This document shows positions 18,291-27,334 of a stretch of DNA of 64,000 nt, one piece after another. A program made the position numbers and the translations under genes. The stretch is taken from NCBI GenBank assembly GCA_024698485.1, contig JAILRC010000019.1, forward strand, positions 1-64,000. Direction: 5' to 3'. The DNA comes from Lachnospiraceae bacterium (GTDB lineage: Bacteria > Bacillota > Clostridia > Lachnospirales > Lachnospiraceae). Position 1 is the first letter of the stretch. Every line of letters begins with the position of its first letter. Under the pieces are notes generated by a model. The model had not been told where the DNA came from, searched no databases, and saw only the letters and a program-made list of their open reading frames with translations.

Positions 18291-19859
18291 ATGTTATATT
18301 TCATTGTCGGAGCCGCATCCTTTGTAATTGCCTTTGCTGTTGCTGCAATCATATTCTGGAATGCAGGTATTACAGACCACAAGAAGAAATATGAGAGTAA
18401 AGTCGGATCTGCGGAAGAAAGATCAAAGCAGATCATCGAAGAAGCATTAAAAACAGCAGAGCAGAAAAAGCGCGAAGCGATCCTGGAAGCTAAAGACGAG
18501 ATCGCAAAGAGCAAAGAAAAAGCCAGAGACGAACTTGATAAAGAACGCAAGGAACGTTTGGGTGAATGTGCTCGCGCCGAAAGACGTGTAATTTCAAAGG
18601 AAGAGGCAGTAGACAAAAAAGCGGAAGCATTGGAGAAACGTGATCAGAGGATGGCTCAGAAAGAGGCTGAACTTGACAAATTGCGTGCTGAGGTCGCAGC
18701 ATCGCACGAAGAGCAGCTGAAGGAGCTTGAAAGGATCTCGGGTCTGACCTCCGAACAAGCTAAGGAATATCTGTTAAAGTCGGTGGAAGAAGACGTTAAG
18801 CATGAAACTGCCGTAATGATCAAAGACCTTGAAACTCAGGCGAAGGATGAGTCCGAGAAAAAGGCCAGAGATATTATTGTTACCGCTATTCAGCGCTGCG
18901 CGGCGGATCATGTTGCCGAATCCACTATTTCGGTAGTACAGCTTCCCAATGACGAAATGAAGGGAAGGATCATCGGACGAGAAGGACGTAATATACGTAC
19001 TCTCGAGACAATGACGGGAGTTGAACTCATTATTGACGATACACCCGAGGCCGTTGTCCTTTCGGGATTCGATCCCATCCGTCGTGAAGTTGCTCGTATT
19101 GCCCTTGAAAGATTGATTGCTGACGGGCGTATCCATCCCGCAAGAATTGAGGAGATGGTAGAGAAGGCCCAAAAAGAAGTTGAAACCATGATAAGGGAAG
19201 AAGGCGAAAATGCCGCTCTGGAGTGCGGTGTTCACGGACTTCATCCCGAACTCATCAAGCTTCTCGGAAGAATGAAATTCCGTACAAGTTACGGACAGAA
19301 TGCATTAAAGCATTCCATCGAGGTTGCAAATCTTTCCGGACTTTTGGCATCGGAAGTGGGTGTTGACGTTAAGACGGCTAAACGTGCCGGTCTTTTACAT
19401 GACATCGGTAAATCCGTTGACCATGAGCAGGAGGGAACTCATGTACAGCTCGGTGCCGATCTTTGCAGAAAGTACAAGGAAAATGCCACCATCGTCAATG
19501 CTGTCGAAGCACATCATGGCGACACGGAGCCTCAGAGCCTTGTGGCATGGATCGTTCAGGCTGCGGATACAATTTCCGCCGCAAGACCGGGAGCCAGAAG
19601 AGAAACATTGGAGACATATACTCAGCGTCTCAGACAATTGGAAGATATTTCTAACAGTTTCAAAGGAGTTGACAAGTCCTTCGCCATTCAGGCGGGCAGA
19701 GAAGTACGTGTTATGGTCATCCCTGAACAGATCAATGATGACGAAATGGTTCTTCTTGCAAGGGATTTGTCGAAGAAGATTGAAGCTGAGCTTGAATATC
19801 CGGGTCAGATCAAGATCAATGTTATTCGCGAATCTCGAGCTATCGAGTATGCAAAATAA
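18291..19859 (+). CDS. rny: ribonuclease Y
   Basis: Membrane-anchored endoribonuclease that initiates mRNA decay in many Firmicutes. 522 aa. Order: N-terminal membrane helix (about 1-22, [22 protein letters not shown]), a long charged coiled coil (about 25-170), KH domain with [15 protein letters not shown], and an HD domain with [12 protein letters not shown]. The ATG at 18291 sits behind TAGGAGG (18274-18280); an in-frame start at 18240 lies only a few bases after the -10 box and is unlikely. Single gene with its own promoter and terminator. Confidence 0.97.
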   Translation: MLYFIVGAASFVIAFAVAAIIFWNAGITDHKKKYESKVGSAEERSKQIIEEALKTAEQKKREAILEAKDEIAKSKEKARDELDKERKERLGECARAERRVISKEEAVDKKAEALEKRDQRMAQKEAELDKLRAEVAASHEEQLKELERISGLTSEQAKEYLLKSVEEDVKHETAVMIKDLETQAKDESEKKARDIIVTAIQRCAADHVAESTISVVQLPNDEMKGRIIGREGRNIRTLETMTGVELIIDDTPEAVVLSGFDPIRREVARIALERLIADGRIHPARIEEMVEKAQKEVETMIREEGENAALECGVHGLHPELIKLLGRMKFRTSYGQNALKHSIEVANLSGLLASEVGVDVKTAKRAGLLHDIGKSVDHEQEGTHVQLGADLCRKYKENATIVNAVEAHHGDTEPQSLVAWIVQAADTISAARPGARRETLETYTQRLRQLEDISNSFKGVDKSFAIQAGREVRVMVIPEQINDDEMVLLARDLSKKIEAELEYPGQIKINVIRESRAIEYAK

Positions 19860-19869
19860 TGAATCATTA

Positions 19870-19898
19870 AAAGACAACGGTTTTGCCGTTGTCTTTTT
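19870..19898 (+). terminator. intrinsic terminator of rny
   Basis: The stem AAAGACAACGG (19870-19880) / CCGTTGTCTTT (19886-19896) has a TTTTG loop, and the T run continues after the stem. Confidence 0.92.
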
Positions 19899-19964
19899 CA
19901 TTTGTGTCTTTCATAATCATTATTTATAAGAAATATAATGATTTCTCAAAAATATGAAAAAGCC

Positions 19965-19993
19965 TTGCTTTTTTCGGTGAAATAGTCTATATT
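19965..19993 (+). promoter_or_regulatory. predicted promoter of the aminotransferase gene
   Basis: TTGCTT (19965-19970), a 17-bp spacer and TATATT (19988-19993) lie 55 bp upstream of the start codon. Confidence 0.6.
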
Positions 19994-20048
19994 ATGTCGA
20001 GTGTTTTATTGTATACAATTATTCAGAAAAACATCAAGGAGAAAAAAC

Positions 20049-21248
20049 ATGTCACTTGAATTATCCAGAAAAGCTATGGACGTTAAGCCTTCATCGACTC
20101 TTGCCATTACAGCAAAAGCAAAGAAGATGAAAGCGGAAGGTAAAGACGTGGTGGGGTTCGGAGCAGGAGAACCTGATTTTGCAACTCCCGAGAACATTTG
20201 CAATGCAGCAAAGCGTGCCATCGACGAAGGCTGCACCAAATATACTCCCGCAGCAGGTACCATCGAGCTCAGAAAAGCTATTTCAAAGAAATTCAAGGAT
20301 TTTAACAAATTGGATTACGACATCGATCAGATAGTCGTAAGCAACGGCGGAAAACATTCACTTACCAATATTTTTGAAGCCTTGATAAATCCCGGCGACG
20401 AAGTGATCATACCTGCACCTTTTTGGCTCAGTTATCCCGAGATGGTGAAACTTTGCGGAGGTGTTCCGGTGTTTGTGGATTGTCCCGCAAGTGCAGATTA
20501 CAAGATCACTGCAGAGCAGCTGGACAAAGCGATTACGGAAAAGACAAAGGCGCTTGTCCTTAATTCTCCCAACAATCCCACAGGCATGATCTACACAAGA
20601 GAAGAACTGGAAAAGATCGCCGATGTGGCTGTTAAAAGAGACATATATGTTGTTGCGGACGAGATGTACGAGTATCTTGTTTACGATGACAATGAGTTCG
20701 TCTCCATTGCTTCACTGAACGAGGAGATCTATAAGAGGACCATCACCTGCTCGGGACTTTCAAAAAGTTATTCCATGACAGGATGGAGGATCGGATATGC
20801 GGGAGCTTCCAAGGAGATAGCAAAGCTCATGAGTTCAATCCAGAGCCATCAGGCTTCCAATCCCAACTCCATTGCTCAGGCTGCGGCCGTAGAAGCTCTC
20901 AACGGACCTCAGGATGCGCCCGAGGTCATGAGAAAAGAGTTTGATAAGAGAAGAAAGTATATGTATGAACGCATATCAAAGATGCCTTATGTTTCAACCA
21001 TCAAACCTCAGGGCGCCTTCTATGTGTTCATTGATTTCAGCAAGGTGTTTGACAAGTGCTACAGCGGTGAGAAGATCGGAGACATCGCAAATGTTGCAAG
21101 GATCCTCATCGATGACTATCAGACAGCGGTGATCCCCTGTGCGGACTTCGGGGCTCCCGGAAACATCAGACTTTCCTATGCCATTTCCATGGAAGACATC
21201 ACCAAGGGTCTTGATCGTATAGAAGAGTTCTTAAATAAGATTAAATAA
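20049..21248 (+). CDS. PLP-dependent aspartate-type aminotransferase
   Basis: 399-aa class I aminotransferase (AATase fold type I, I-gamma-like). FGAGEPDFATPENI at the N-terminus, NSPNNPTGMIYTREEL, the lysine loop SGLSKSYSMTGWRIGY with predicted PLP lysine K239, and the C-terminal arginine in NIRLSYA are all present. The likely reaction is aspartate/2-oxoglutarate transamination, but related enzymes use other amino acids. The ATG at 20049 follows AAGGAG (20037-20042). Flanked by a promoter and a terminator, so probably monocistronic. Confidence 0.9.
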   Translation: MSLELSRKAMDVKPSSTLAITAKAKKMKAEGKDVVGFGAGEPDFATPENICNAAKRAIDEGCTKYTPAAGTIELRKAISKKFKDFNKLDYDIDQIVVSNGGKHSLTNIFEALINPGDEVIIPAPFWLSYPEMVKLCGGVPVFVDCPASADYKITAEQLDKAITEKTKALVLNSPNNPTGMIYTREELEKIADVAVKRDIYVVADEMYEYLVYDDNEFVSIASLNEEIYKRTITCSGLSKSYSMTGWRIGYAGASKEIAKLMSSIQSHQASNPNSIAQAAAVEALNGPQDAPEVMRKEFDKRRKYMYERISKMPYVSTIKPQGAFYVFIDFSKVFDKCYSGEKIGDIANVARILIDDYQTAVIPCADFGAPGNIRLSYAISMEDITKGLDRIEEFLNKIK

Positions 21249-21253
21249 ATTGA

Positions 21254-21297
21254 AAAAGAGCCAAAAATGCGATAAAATGTATGTTGGCTCTTTTTTA
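21254..21297 (+). terminator. intrinsic terminator after aminotransferase
   Basis: AAAGAGCCAA (about 21255-21264) pairs with TTGGCTCTTT (21284-21293). The loop is long and partly AT-rich, and T residues follow. Confidence 0.85.
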
Positions 21298-21337
21298 TTA
21301 TATTCACAAGGCAAAATAAAAGTATGGGAGAAAGATT

Positions 21338-22129
21338 ATGATCGGATTTATCGGAACGGGTAAAATGGGAAGCGCTTTGATCAGCGGAGCTATCAAAGTT
21401 TTCGGACAGGAATACACTGTATTCTACGATCCTTCTGAGAACACACAGAAGGCCGTCACGGAACAATATGGCATCACCGCATGTCACAACAACAGGGATC
21501 TTGTGAGAAGATGTGACATCATTGTTCTTGCCGTAAAGCCCCAGATCCTCTTCAAGGTTTTGGAAGAGATCAAACTCGCTTTTGACGATGAGCCCAGAAC
21601 AGTGATCTCCATAGCTCCCGGCATTACTACAGCCCAGATCTCTTCGGCGCTGGATCATAAGGCTCAGGTGGTAAGGGTCATGCCCAACACCCCTGCCATG
21701 GTGGGAGAAGGCATGTGCGCCATTTCCTTCGCAGAAGGCTTTAAAGGCGATGCCGACAGTACCATGAAGCTTTTTAATGCTGTGGGACGTACTGTGATCC
21801 TTCACGAAAATCTTATGAACGCTTCGGTGGTGGCCAACGGAAGTTCCCCTGCCTTTGTATTCATATTCATTGAAGCCCTTGCCGACGGAGCGGTAAAATA
21901 CGGCATCCCCAGAGACAAGGCCTATGAAATGGCTGCACAGACTGTGCTTGGATCCGCAAAACTCATGCTGGAAACTGGAAAGACTCCCGCAGAACTTAAG
22001 GATGCGGTATGCTCGCCCGGAGGAACCACCATCTGCGGAACGGCAGTTCTCGAAGAAAACAATTTCAGAGGTGCTGTCATAAAGGCTTGTGACGCAGTTT
22101 TCGAAAAGACCCAAAATATGGAAAAATAG
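21338..22129 (+). CDS. proC: pyrroline-5-carboxylate reductase
   Basis: Last enzyme of proline synthesis, reducing P5C to L-proline with NAD(P)H. 263 aa, the usual size. The Rossmann start is IGFIGTGKMGSALI. The family signatures VMPNTPAMVGEGM and the C-terminal helix block SPGGTTICGTAVLEE, which ends the catalytic dimerisation domain, are present. GGGAG (21325-21329) precedes the ATG. It lies 4.6 kb from proBA and in a separate transcription unit, with the Nudix gene 11 bp behind it. Confidence 0.96.
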   Translation: MIGFIGTGKMGSALISGAIKVFGQEYTVFYDPSENTQKAVTEQYGITACHNNRDLVRRCDIIVLAVKPQILFKVLEEIKLAFDDEPRTVISIAPGITTAQISSALDHKAQVVRVMPNTPAMVGEGMCAISFAEGFKGDADSTMKLFNAVGRTVILHENLMNASVVANGSSPAFVFIFIEALADGAVKYGIPRDKAYEMAAQTVLGSAKLMLETGKTPAELKDAVCSPGGTTICGTAVLEENNFRGAVIKACDAVFEKTQNMEK

Positions 22130-22140
22130 AGGAAAACAAC

Positions 22141-22674
22141 ATGTTTAAACCTGAATGTATCGAAAATCGGGAAGTTCATAAGGGACGGATCCTTACTTTT
22201 TACAAGAAGACCATGAAGTTTGAAAACGGCGACACCGCCGAATGGGATTTCATCCATCACAACGGAGCTGCCGCTGTGGTGGCAGTGGATGAAGACGGTA
22301 AGCTCTTTATGGTAAAGCAATACAGACCCGGTTGTGACAGGTTCACACTGGAGATCCCCGCAGGCTGCCTAAATCCCGGAGAAGACAGAAAAACAGCGGC
22401 TGTCAGGGAATTGGAAGAAGAAACGGGATACAGATGTGCCAAAGCGGAACTTTTAAACAAATATTATCCCGCATCTGCTTACGATGATGAATATATCGAG
22501 ATCTATCTGGCTACAGGACTTACAAAAACTGCACAGAATCTGGATCCCGATGAGGATGTGGAAGTTATAAAAATGGATGTGGAAGAACTTGTAAGCAAGA
22601 TCCTTTCCTGCGAGATCTCCGACGGAAAGACCATTGCAGGTGTTCTTACTTACTACACAAGAATAAAAAGATGA
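22141..22674 (+). CDS. Nudix hydrolase, ADP-ribose pyrophosphatase type
   Basis: 177-aa Nudix protein that should hydrolyse nucleoside diphosphate-linked compounds, ADP-ribose being the most likely substrate by overall likeness to NudF. The Nudix box is complete: G-x5-E-x7-REVEEE-G type, seen as GEDRKTAAVRELEEETGYR. KQYRPGCDRFTLEIPAG upstream is the NudF-type substrate region. It lies between proC and pdp with short gaps, consistent with an operon, and a nucleoside-salvage context with pdp is plausible. Confidence 0.88.
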   Translation: MFKPECIENREVHKGRILTFYKKTMKFENGDTAEWDFIHHNGAAAVVAVDEDGKLFMVKQYRPGCDRFTLEIPAGCLNPGEDRKTAAVRELEEETGYRCAKAELLNKYYPASAYDDEYIEIYLATGLTKTAQNLDPDEDVEVIKMDVEELVSKILSCEISDGKTIAGVLTYYTRIKR

Positions 22675-22695
22675 GAAGAAGGCGAGGTAGAGATT

Positions 22696-24021
22696 ATGAG
22701 AATGTATGATCTTATCACCAAAAAGAAACATGGAGAGGAACTGACCCAACAGGAAATAGATTACATCGTTCAGGGCTTTACAAAAGGAGAGATCCCTGAC
22801 TATCAGATGGCTGCATTTTTAATGGCCGTTTATTTTAAAGGGATGAACATCAGAGAGACCATCGATCTGACCCAGTCCATGATCGACTCCGGAGACAGAC
22901 TTGATCTCTCCGCAATAAAAGGTCTGAAAGCGGACAAACATTCCACCGGCGGTGTAGGAGACAAGACAACCCTTATAGTGGGACCCATGGTGGCTTGTCT
23001 CGGAGTTCCGGTTGCCAAGATGAGCGGACGCGGTCTTGGACATACAGGCGGAACCATAGACAAACTTGAAAGTTTTAAAGGCTTTTCCGTTTCACTTTCT
23101 GATGAGGAATTCATCGATAATGTTAACAGGATCGGCATTGCAGTCATCGGACAGACCGCAGATCTTTGTCCCGCGGACAAGAAGATGTATGCTTTAAGGG
23201 ATGTTACAGCAACAGTGGACAATAAATCCCTTATCGCCTCCAGCATCATGTCCAAAAAGATCGCTGCGGGAAGTGATGTTATCGTTCTCGATGTTAAAGT
23301 CGGAAGCGGAGCTTTCATGAAGACTCTTGAAGACGCTAAAGATCTTGCGGAGATCATGGTAAAGATCGGAACAGGCTGCGGAAGAAAAACCTATGCCGTG
23401 CTTTCCGACATGTCACAGCCTTTGGGCACATGCGTAGGAAATTCCCTTGAGGCCTATGAAGCCATTGAAGCTCTTAAAGGCAATGGTCCTCAGGATCTTA
23501 TGGATGCCTGCTACACCCTTGCTTCTTATATGCTCATCGGTGTGGGAAAGGCAAAGGACGCGAATGAAGCTCGCCACATGCTTGAAGAGACCGTAAGATC
23601 GGGAGCTGCACTTGCTAAACTGGAACAATTTGTTTCTGCTCAGGGCGGAGACATCAGCTGTATCGAAAATGTGGACAAATTCCAGAGGACAGAGTTCAAG
23701 GAAGACATCATCGCCACCGAAGACGGATATGTATCCGAGATCCTTACGGATGAGATAGGTATGACAAGCCTTATCCTTGGCGGAGGAAGAGAGACCAAGG
23801 AATCTGTCATCGACCTTTCCGTGGGTCTTAAGATCAGAAAGAAGATCGGCGACTTTGTTTCCAAGGGTGAGCCTTTCGTAACCCTGTATGCAAATGATAT
23901 CGAAAAACTCAGAGCTGCTTCCGCAAGAGTCAGAGGTGCATACAAGTTTTCGGATCAGAAAGTGGAGCCTTCCAAGCACGTGCTTGGGATCGTTACGGCA
24001 GACGAGATAAAGATGTTCTGA
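22696..24021 (+). CDS. pdp: pyrimidine-nucleoside phosphorylase
   Basis: 441-aa enzyme that cleaves uridine, deoxyuridine and thymidine with phosphate. The signature KMSGRGLGHTGGTIDKLES is intact, as are the phosphate/base regions KHSTGGVGDKTT and the C-terminal PYNP domain. The start MRMYDLITKKKHGEEL is aligned with that of the Bacillus Pdp, which supports ATG 22696 over the internal ATG at 22702. It ends the proC-nudix-pdp unit, and a terminator follows. Confidence 0.95.
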   Translation: MRMYDLITKKKHGEELTQQEIDYIVQGFTKGEIPDYQMAAFLMAVYFKGMNIRETIDLTQSMIDSGDRLDLSAIKGLKADKHSTGGVGDKTTLIVGPMVACLGVPVAKMSGRGLGHTGGTIDKLESFKGFSVSLSDEEFIDNVNRIGIAVIGQTADLCPADKKMYALRDVTATVDNKSLIASSIMSKKIAAGSDVIVLDVKVGSGAFMKTLEDAKDLAEIMVKIGTGCGRKTYAVLSDMSQPLGTCVGNSLEAYEAIEALKGNGPQDLMDACYTLASYMLIGVGKAKDANEARHMLEETVRSGAALAKLEQFVSAQGGDISCIENVDKFQRTEFKEDIIATEDGYVSEILTDEIGMTSLILGGGRETKESVIDLSVGLKIRKKIGDFVSKGEPFVTLYANDIEKLRAASARVRGAYKFSDQKVEPSKHVLGIVTADEIKMF

Positions 24022-24037
24022 TATATGTAAAAATATA

Positions 24038-24062
24038 AAGCCTCACTCAAGAGGCTTTTTTG
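24038..24062 (+). terminator. intrinsic terminator after pdp
   Basis: AAGCCTC / GAGGCTT with an ACTCAA loop is followed by T residues (24051-24062). Confidence 0.88.
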
Positions 24063-24087
24063 ATTTAAGGCTTGAAAAACAGCAGTT

Positions 24088-24116
24088 TTGACCGCGGACA
24101 ACTTGCTTTTTATAGA
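24088..24116 (+). promoter_or_regulatory. predicted promoter of the pilMNO-like unit
   Basis: TTGACC (24088-24093), a 17-bp spacer and TATAGA (24111-24116) lie about 80 bp before pilM. Confidence 0.55.
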
Positions 24117-24195
24117 ATAAACTGTTGTCATTGGGAAGATTTTGAGTTATTATGTATTCTCGTTTAAGTATTAAATTTTTCTAAGGAAAACCGGA

Positions 24196-26256
24196 ATGAA
24201 AAAAGCAACGGATAAACCGGAGAACGGCATTTTTAAAAAGACAAAAAATATCATACTTCTGCCTAAAAAATGTACGATGGGCATAGACATCGGTTCCGAA
24301 AGTTTAAGGCTTGCGGTTGTAAAAGGTGACAGCATTGTTTCGGCGGTCACTGCAGACCTGCCGGACGGTGTTGTTGTAAATGGGGTTATCAAAGCTCAGG
24401 ACATTTTGGGCAAATGTCTGAAGAACGCTGTTAAACAGCTTAAGATTTCAGCCAAACATGTTACATTGTGTCTTTCGGGAAACAACGTCATAATGAGAGA
24501 GATCGTTATTCCCGAAATGAAAGAAGATAAGATCATAGAAGGCATTAGATTTGAGATGCCCGATGTTTTTAATCCTGCAGCCGAAGAATATTCGGTGGAT
24601 TACAGGATTCTTTCCGATGTCTATGACAGACAGTCCGGAGAGCGTTTAATGAGGATGCTGGTGGTCTGTGTTCCCATGAACATTGTATCCGATTATATGA
24701 AGGTTTGTACAAGAGCCGGCATAAAAGTGGACAGGATCGATGTTTTGCCTAATGCTCATACAAAGCTGATCCGTAAGATCATCGACGATCAAAGAAAGAA
24801 TCTTGTTGTTGACACACCTTCCGTCAAGGATGACAAAGAGGACATTGAGTTCCTGAGCAGGACTGCGGAAAAGAAGATCGACAGGAAAAAGAAAAACACT
24901 GTCGCACCTGAGAAAGAACTTTCGGAAAAGGAAAGAACCTTAAGAAAAGTGATCGAAAAGACAAGGAGATCTGCAGACCTTCAAAGAGAAGCCAGAAATG
25001 AGGGCAAGGAGATATCCTGGTACTTTGGGCGCAGGCTTAACGATCTGGATCAGGATCTTTACACTCCCGTGGAGGAAGAGCCTGCAGATGAAGGATCGGA
25101 AGAAGTTCTTGGAGAAATACCCGTAGATACTTTTGATTCCAAACTTGAGAATTTCATAGCGGCTACGGAAAAGGACATCAGAGAAGATCTTGAGGTCAAC
25201 AGAGTCATAGAAGATATTGAACAGGAAAGGATTTCTTTAAAAATTCCTGTCGAAAAGCCTGTTTCTCATGATGATTTTGAATTCATAGAGCCCAAGCAAA
25301 ACGAATTCAGACTTGAACGTAATGAGCGCTTGGATCACAATGATATAAGAGATGCTCTGGATTATGTTCTTCCTGTTACGGAAAGACATGTGGAGCTTAA
25401 GCCTGTCAACAAACCTGTTTTCGATTTCGGCGATGAAGAAAAGAACAGGGTTGCTGCAAGCCCTGCAAAACGCGATGAAGATATCATGGATTCCTTCAAT
25501 TTTACTCTGAACGGCGGTCCTGTAGTGGAACCTGAGGGACCGGCAGAGGTTGAAGCACCCGAACCTGAAGAAAATCATGAAATCGCAGGATTGGCATTTA
25601 CGTTTGAAATGCCTGAAACAGCCGAAAAAGTCGATGTTTCGGAAGAAGTGAAGATCCCGGAGGAAAAGGAAGAAGAAACCGAAAAGGACCACGGATCTGA
25701 TGACGGAACCGTAAACGAAGCAGTCATCGAATCCATTCTTGAAGCTGCCGCTGCGGCAAATGTGAACATGGGAAGTGATGAAACCGTATCTGAGAGCGAT
25801 TCTGCGGAAGTCAGGGACGTTTCATTTGCTGATTTCGGGTTTGCCGACGGAAGGAGAATGAACGGAGACGGAAATATTCTTGACAATGTATGTCTTATAG
25901 ATATGGACGGCCGTTTTGCCAATGTCACTTTCATCAGAAAAGAACAGTTCGCCATGTATGCTTCAGTGGAGTACTCCGATAAGGAATATGACAGCATAGC
26001 GGCTGAACTGGATCGTTATAAGGAAGAAGTGGATCCTTACGGTGTTGACTGTGTGATCATTGCAGGATCCTTCGGACGTATCGCCACCGTAAAGAAATTC
26101 TTTTCCGAGAGATCGGGAGTTCCTGTTTATATGCTTTCGGAGGTCACCGATCTCAAAGCGGATCCCGGATTCATGAAGCGTCATAAGGGCGAGCGATTGA
26201 ATTTCGAGGAATACATCGGAGCTTTTTCCATCACTTTAAAGGAGGAATGGGTATAA
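24196..26256 (+). CDS. pilM: PilM-like actin-fold protein with large acidic insert
   Basis: 686-aa protein whose two ends match PilM, the cytoplasmic actin-like protein of type IV pilus assembly (normally about 350 aa). The N-terminal ~200 residues contain CTMGIDIGSESLRLAVV and LCLSGNNVIMREIVIPEM. The C-terminal ~125 residues contain NVCLIDMDGRFANVTF and VIIAGSFGRIATVKKFF. Between them, about residues 200-560, lies a charged, mostly Glu/Asp/Lys-rich, low-complexity stretch with no recognisable domain. It is followed by overlapping PilN-like and PilO-like genes, which supports the call. No pilB, pilC, pilT or prepilin gene is nearby. Confidence 0.75.
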   Translation: MKKATDKPENGIFKKTKNIILLPKKCTMGIDIGSESLRLAVVKGDSIVSAVTADLPDGVVVNGVIKAQDILGKCLKNAVKQLKISAKHVTLCLSGNNVIMREIVIPEMKEDKIIEGIRFEMPDVFNPAAEEYSVDYRILSDVYDRQSGERLMRMLVVCVPMNIVSDYMKVCTRAGIKVDRIDVLPNAHTKLIRKIIDDQRKNLVVDTPSVKDDKEDIEFLSRTAEKKIDRKKKNTVAPEKELSEKERTLRKVIEKTRRSADLQREARNEGKEISWYFGRRLNDLDQDLYTPVEEEPADEGSEEVLGEIPVDTFDSKLENFIAATEKDIREDLEVNRVIEDIEQERISLKIPVEKPVSHDDFEFIEPKQNEFRLERNERLDHNDIRDALDYVLPVTERHVELKPVNKPVFDFGDEEKNRVAASPAKRDEDIMDSFNFTLNGGPVVEPEGPAEVEAPEPEENHEIAGLAFTFEMPETAEKVDVSEEVKIPEEKEEETEKDHGSDDGTVNEAVIESILEAAAAANVNMGSDETVSESDSAEVRDVSFADFGFADGRRMNGDGNILDNVCLIDMDGRFANVTFIRKEQFAMYASVEYSDKEYDSIAAELDRYKEEVDPYGVDCVIIAGSFGRIATVKKFFSERSGVPVYMLSEVTDLKADPGFMKRHKGERLNFEEYIGAFSITLKEEWV

Positions 26257-26789
26257 TGCTTTATAATGATATAAATCTCATCCCTTCGCCTAAGTCCGAG
26301 ACGGTTCCGGCCAAAACTCTGATATCCATGCTGATATTGGTCATTGCTTTAAGCTTTGTGAGCTTTTTCTTTGTTTACGTGCCTATTACGGAAAAATGGG
26401 CAAGAGAAGACAGGATTGCCGAACTGGACACTCAGATCGAGAGGTTCGGGGATCTTTCTGCAAACTATAACGAGGCTGAAAAAGCATATGCCGAGATCTC
26501 TGCCGAAAGCGAGGAACTTAAAAACGCCTATACATGCAGTTTTAAAACAACGGAAGCCTTAAGGCTGTTCATGCTTTATTGTCCCGAAGCAGTGGACGTA
26601 AAGACTTACGATCTCAAAGGTGAAGATCTTGTGGTGGGCTGCTACACGAAAAAATACGATGCGATCGCCGATTCCATTAACAATCTGAGAAAGATCGACC
26701 GTTTCGAGAAAGTCAGCTGTCAGAACATAGATCAGACCGACAAAGCAGGTTATGATTTTACTCTTACACTCAAGGTAAGGAAGCAGTAA
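26256..26789 (+). CDS. pilN: PilN-like single-pass membrane protein
   Basis: 177-aa protein with the short N-terminal motif YNDINLIPSPKSE, like the INLLP peptide by which PilN binds PilM, then one membrane helix (TLISMLILVIALSFVSFFFVYV), a coiled-coil region and a small C-terminal alpha/beta domain. ATG 26256 is preferred over ATG 26247 because GGAGG (26241-26245) is too close to the latter, and because 26256 overlaps the pilM stop as TAATG. The call rests on architecture and neighbours rather than strong sequence identity. Confidence 0.65.
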   Translation: MLYNDINLIPSPKSETVPAKTLISMLILVIALSFVSFFFVYVPITEKWAREDRIAELDTQIERFGDLSANYNEAEKAYAEISAESEELKNAYTCSFKTTEALRLFMLYCPEAVDVKTYDLKGEDLVVGCYTKKYDAIADSINNLRKIDRFEKVSCQNIDQTDKAGYDFTLTLKVRKQ

Positions 26790-27334
26790 TGAAAAAGATA
26801 TTGTTCATTTTAAATATTGTGGTCTCATTGGCTGTGATCGGAGTGGGCGGATATTTCTTCGAAACGAAGTTTTACGGTCCCCTGAGAGAAGAACTGGATC
26901 AATTGGCCGCAGAAGAAGAAAATAAAGAAAAAATCCTGGATGAACTTCTGGCGAAGAACGAAAACTACGGCGCGACTCTGGGAAAACTCGAAAAAGCAAG
27001 AGAGGACTATTATACCTACGGAAGTTTTTTCAGAGAAGACTGGGATGATGCAAAAATGCTCGCCTATCTTGACGATACCATCGGAGATAACTTCGAAAAG
27101 AAGGGATTCTTGTATAAAGGTCTTGAGGCCAGGGGGGCATATTCCGTTGCTTCCTTTGATGTAAAGATCAAAGGACCTGTGGGAGATTTCTCCGATCTTC
27201 TTGTGAAACTGGAGAATGACGGGTACTATACCGAGATCACTGATGTGAATGTAAGTGAGTATTCTTATGACAACAACGTTTCGGACGAGAGTTTCACCAT
27301 AGTTTTCTATGTTCTTACGGAAAAGGGACAATGA
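26789..27334 (+). CDS. pilO: PilO-like single-pass membrane protein
   Basis: 181-aa protein with an N-terminal membrane helix (LFILNIVVSLAVIGVGGYFF), a charged coiled coil (about residues 30-75) and a C-terminal ferredoxin-like domain in which FDVKIKGPVGDFSDLLVKLEND resembles the PilO core. In type IV pili PilO pairs with PilN to link PilM to the envelope. The start overlaps the pilN stop (TAATG), and the end overlaps the phosphoesterase start (ATGA). Confidence 0.62.
   Translation: MKKILFILNIVVSLAVIGVGGYFFETKFYGPLREELDQLAAEEENKEKILDELLAKNENYGATLGKLEKAREDYYTYGSFFREDWDDAKMLAYLDDTIGDNFEKKGFLYKGLEARGAYSVASFDVKIKGPVGDFSDLLVKLENDGYYTEITDVNVSEYSYDNNVSDESFTIVFYVLTEKGQ

Noticed and set aside
18774..19244. 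Long antisense frames such as this one opposite rny, and others opposite the aconitase-like gene, the flavoprotein at 13 kb, pilM and mutL
   Set aside because: They mirror real genes, have no ribosome sites, and their protein sequences lack domain features.
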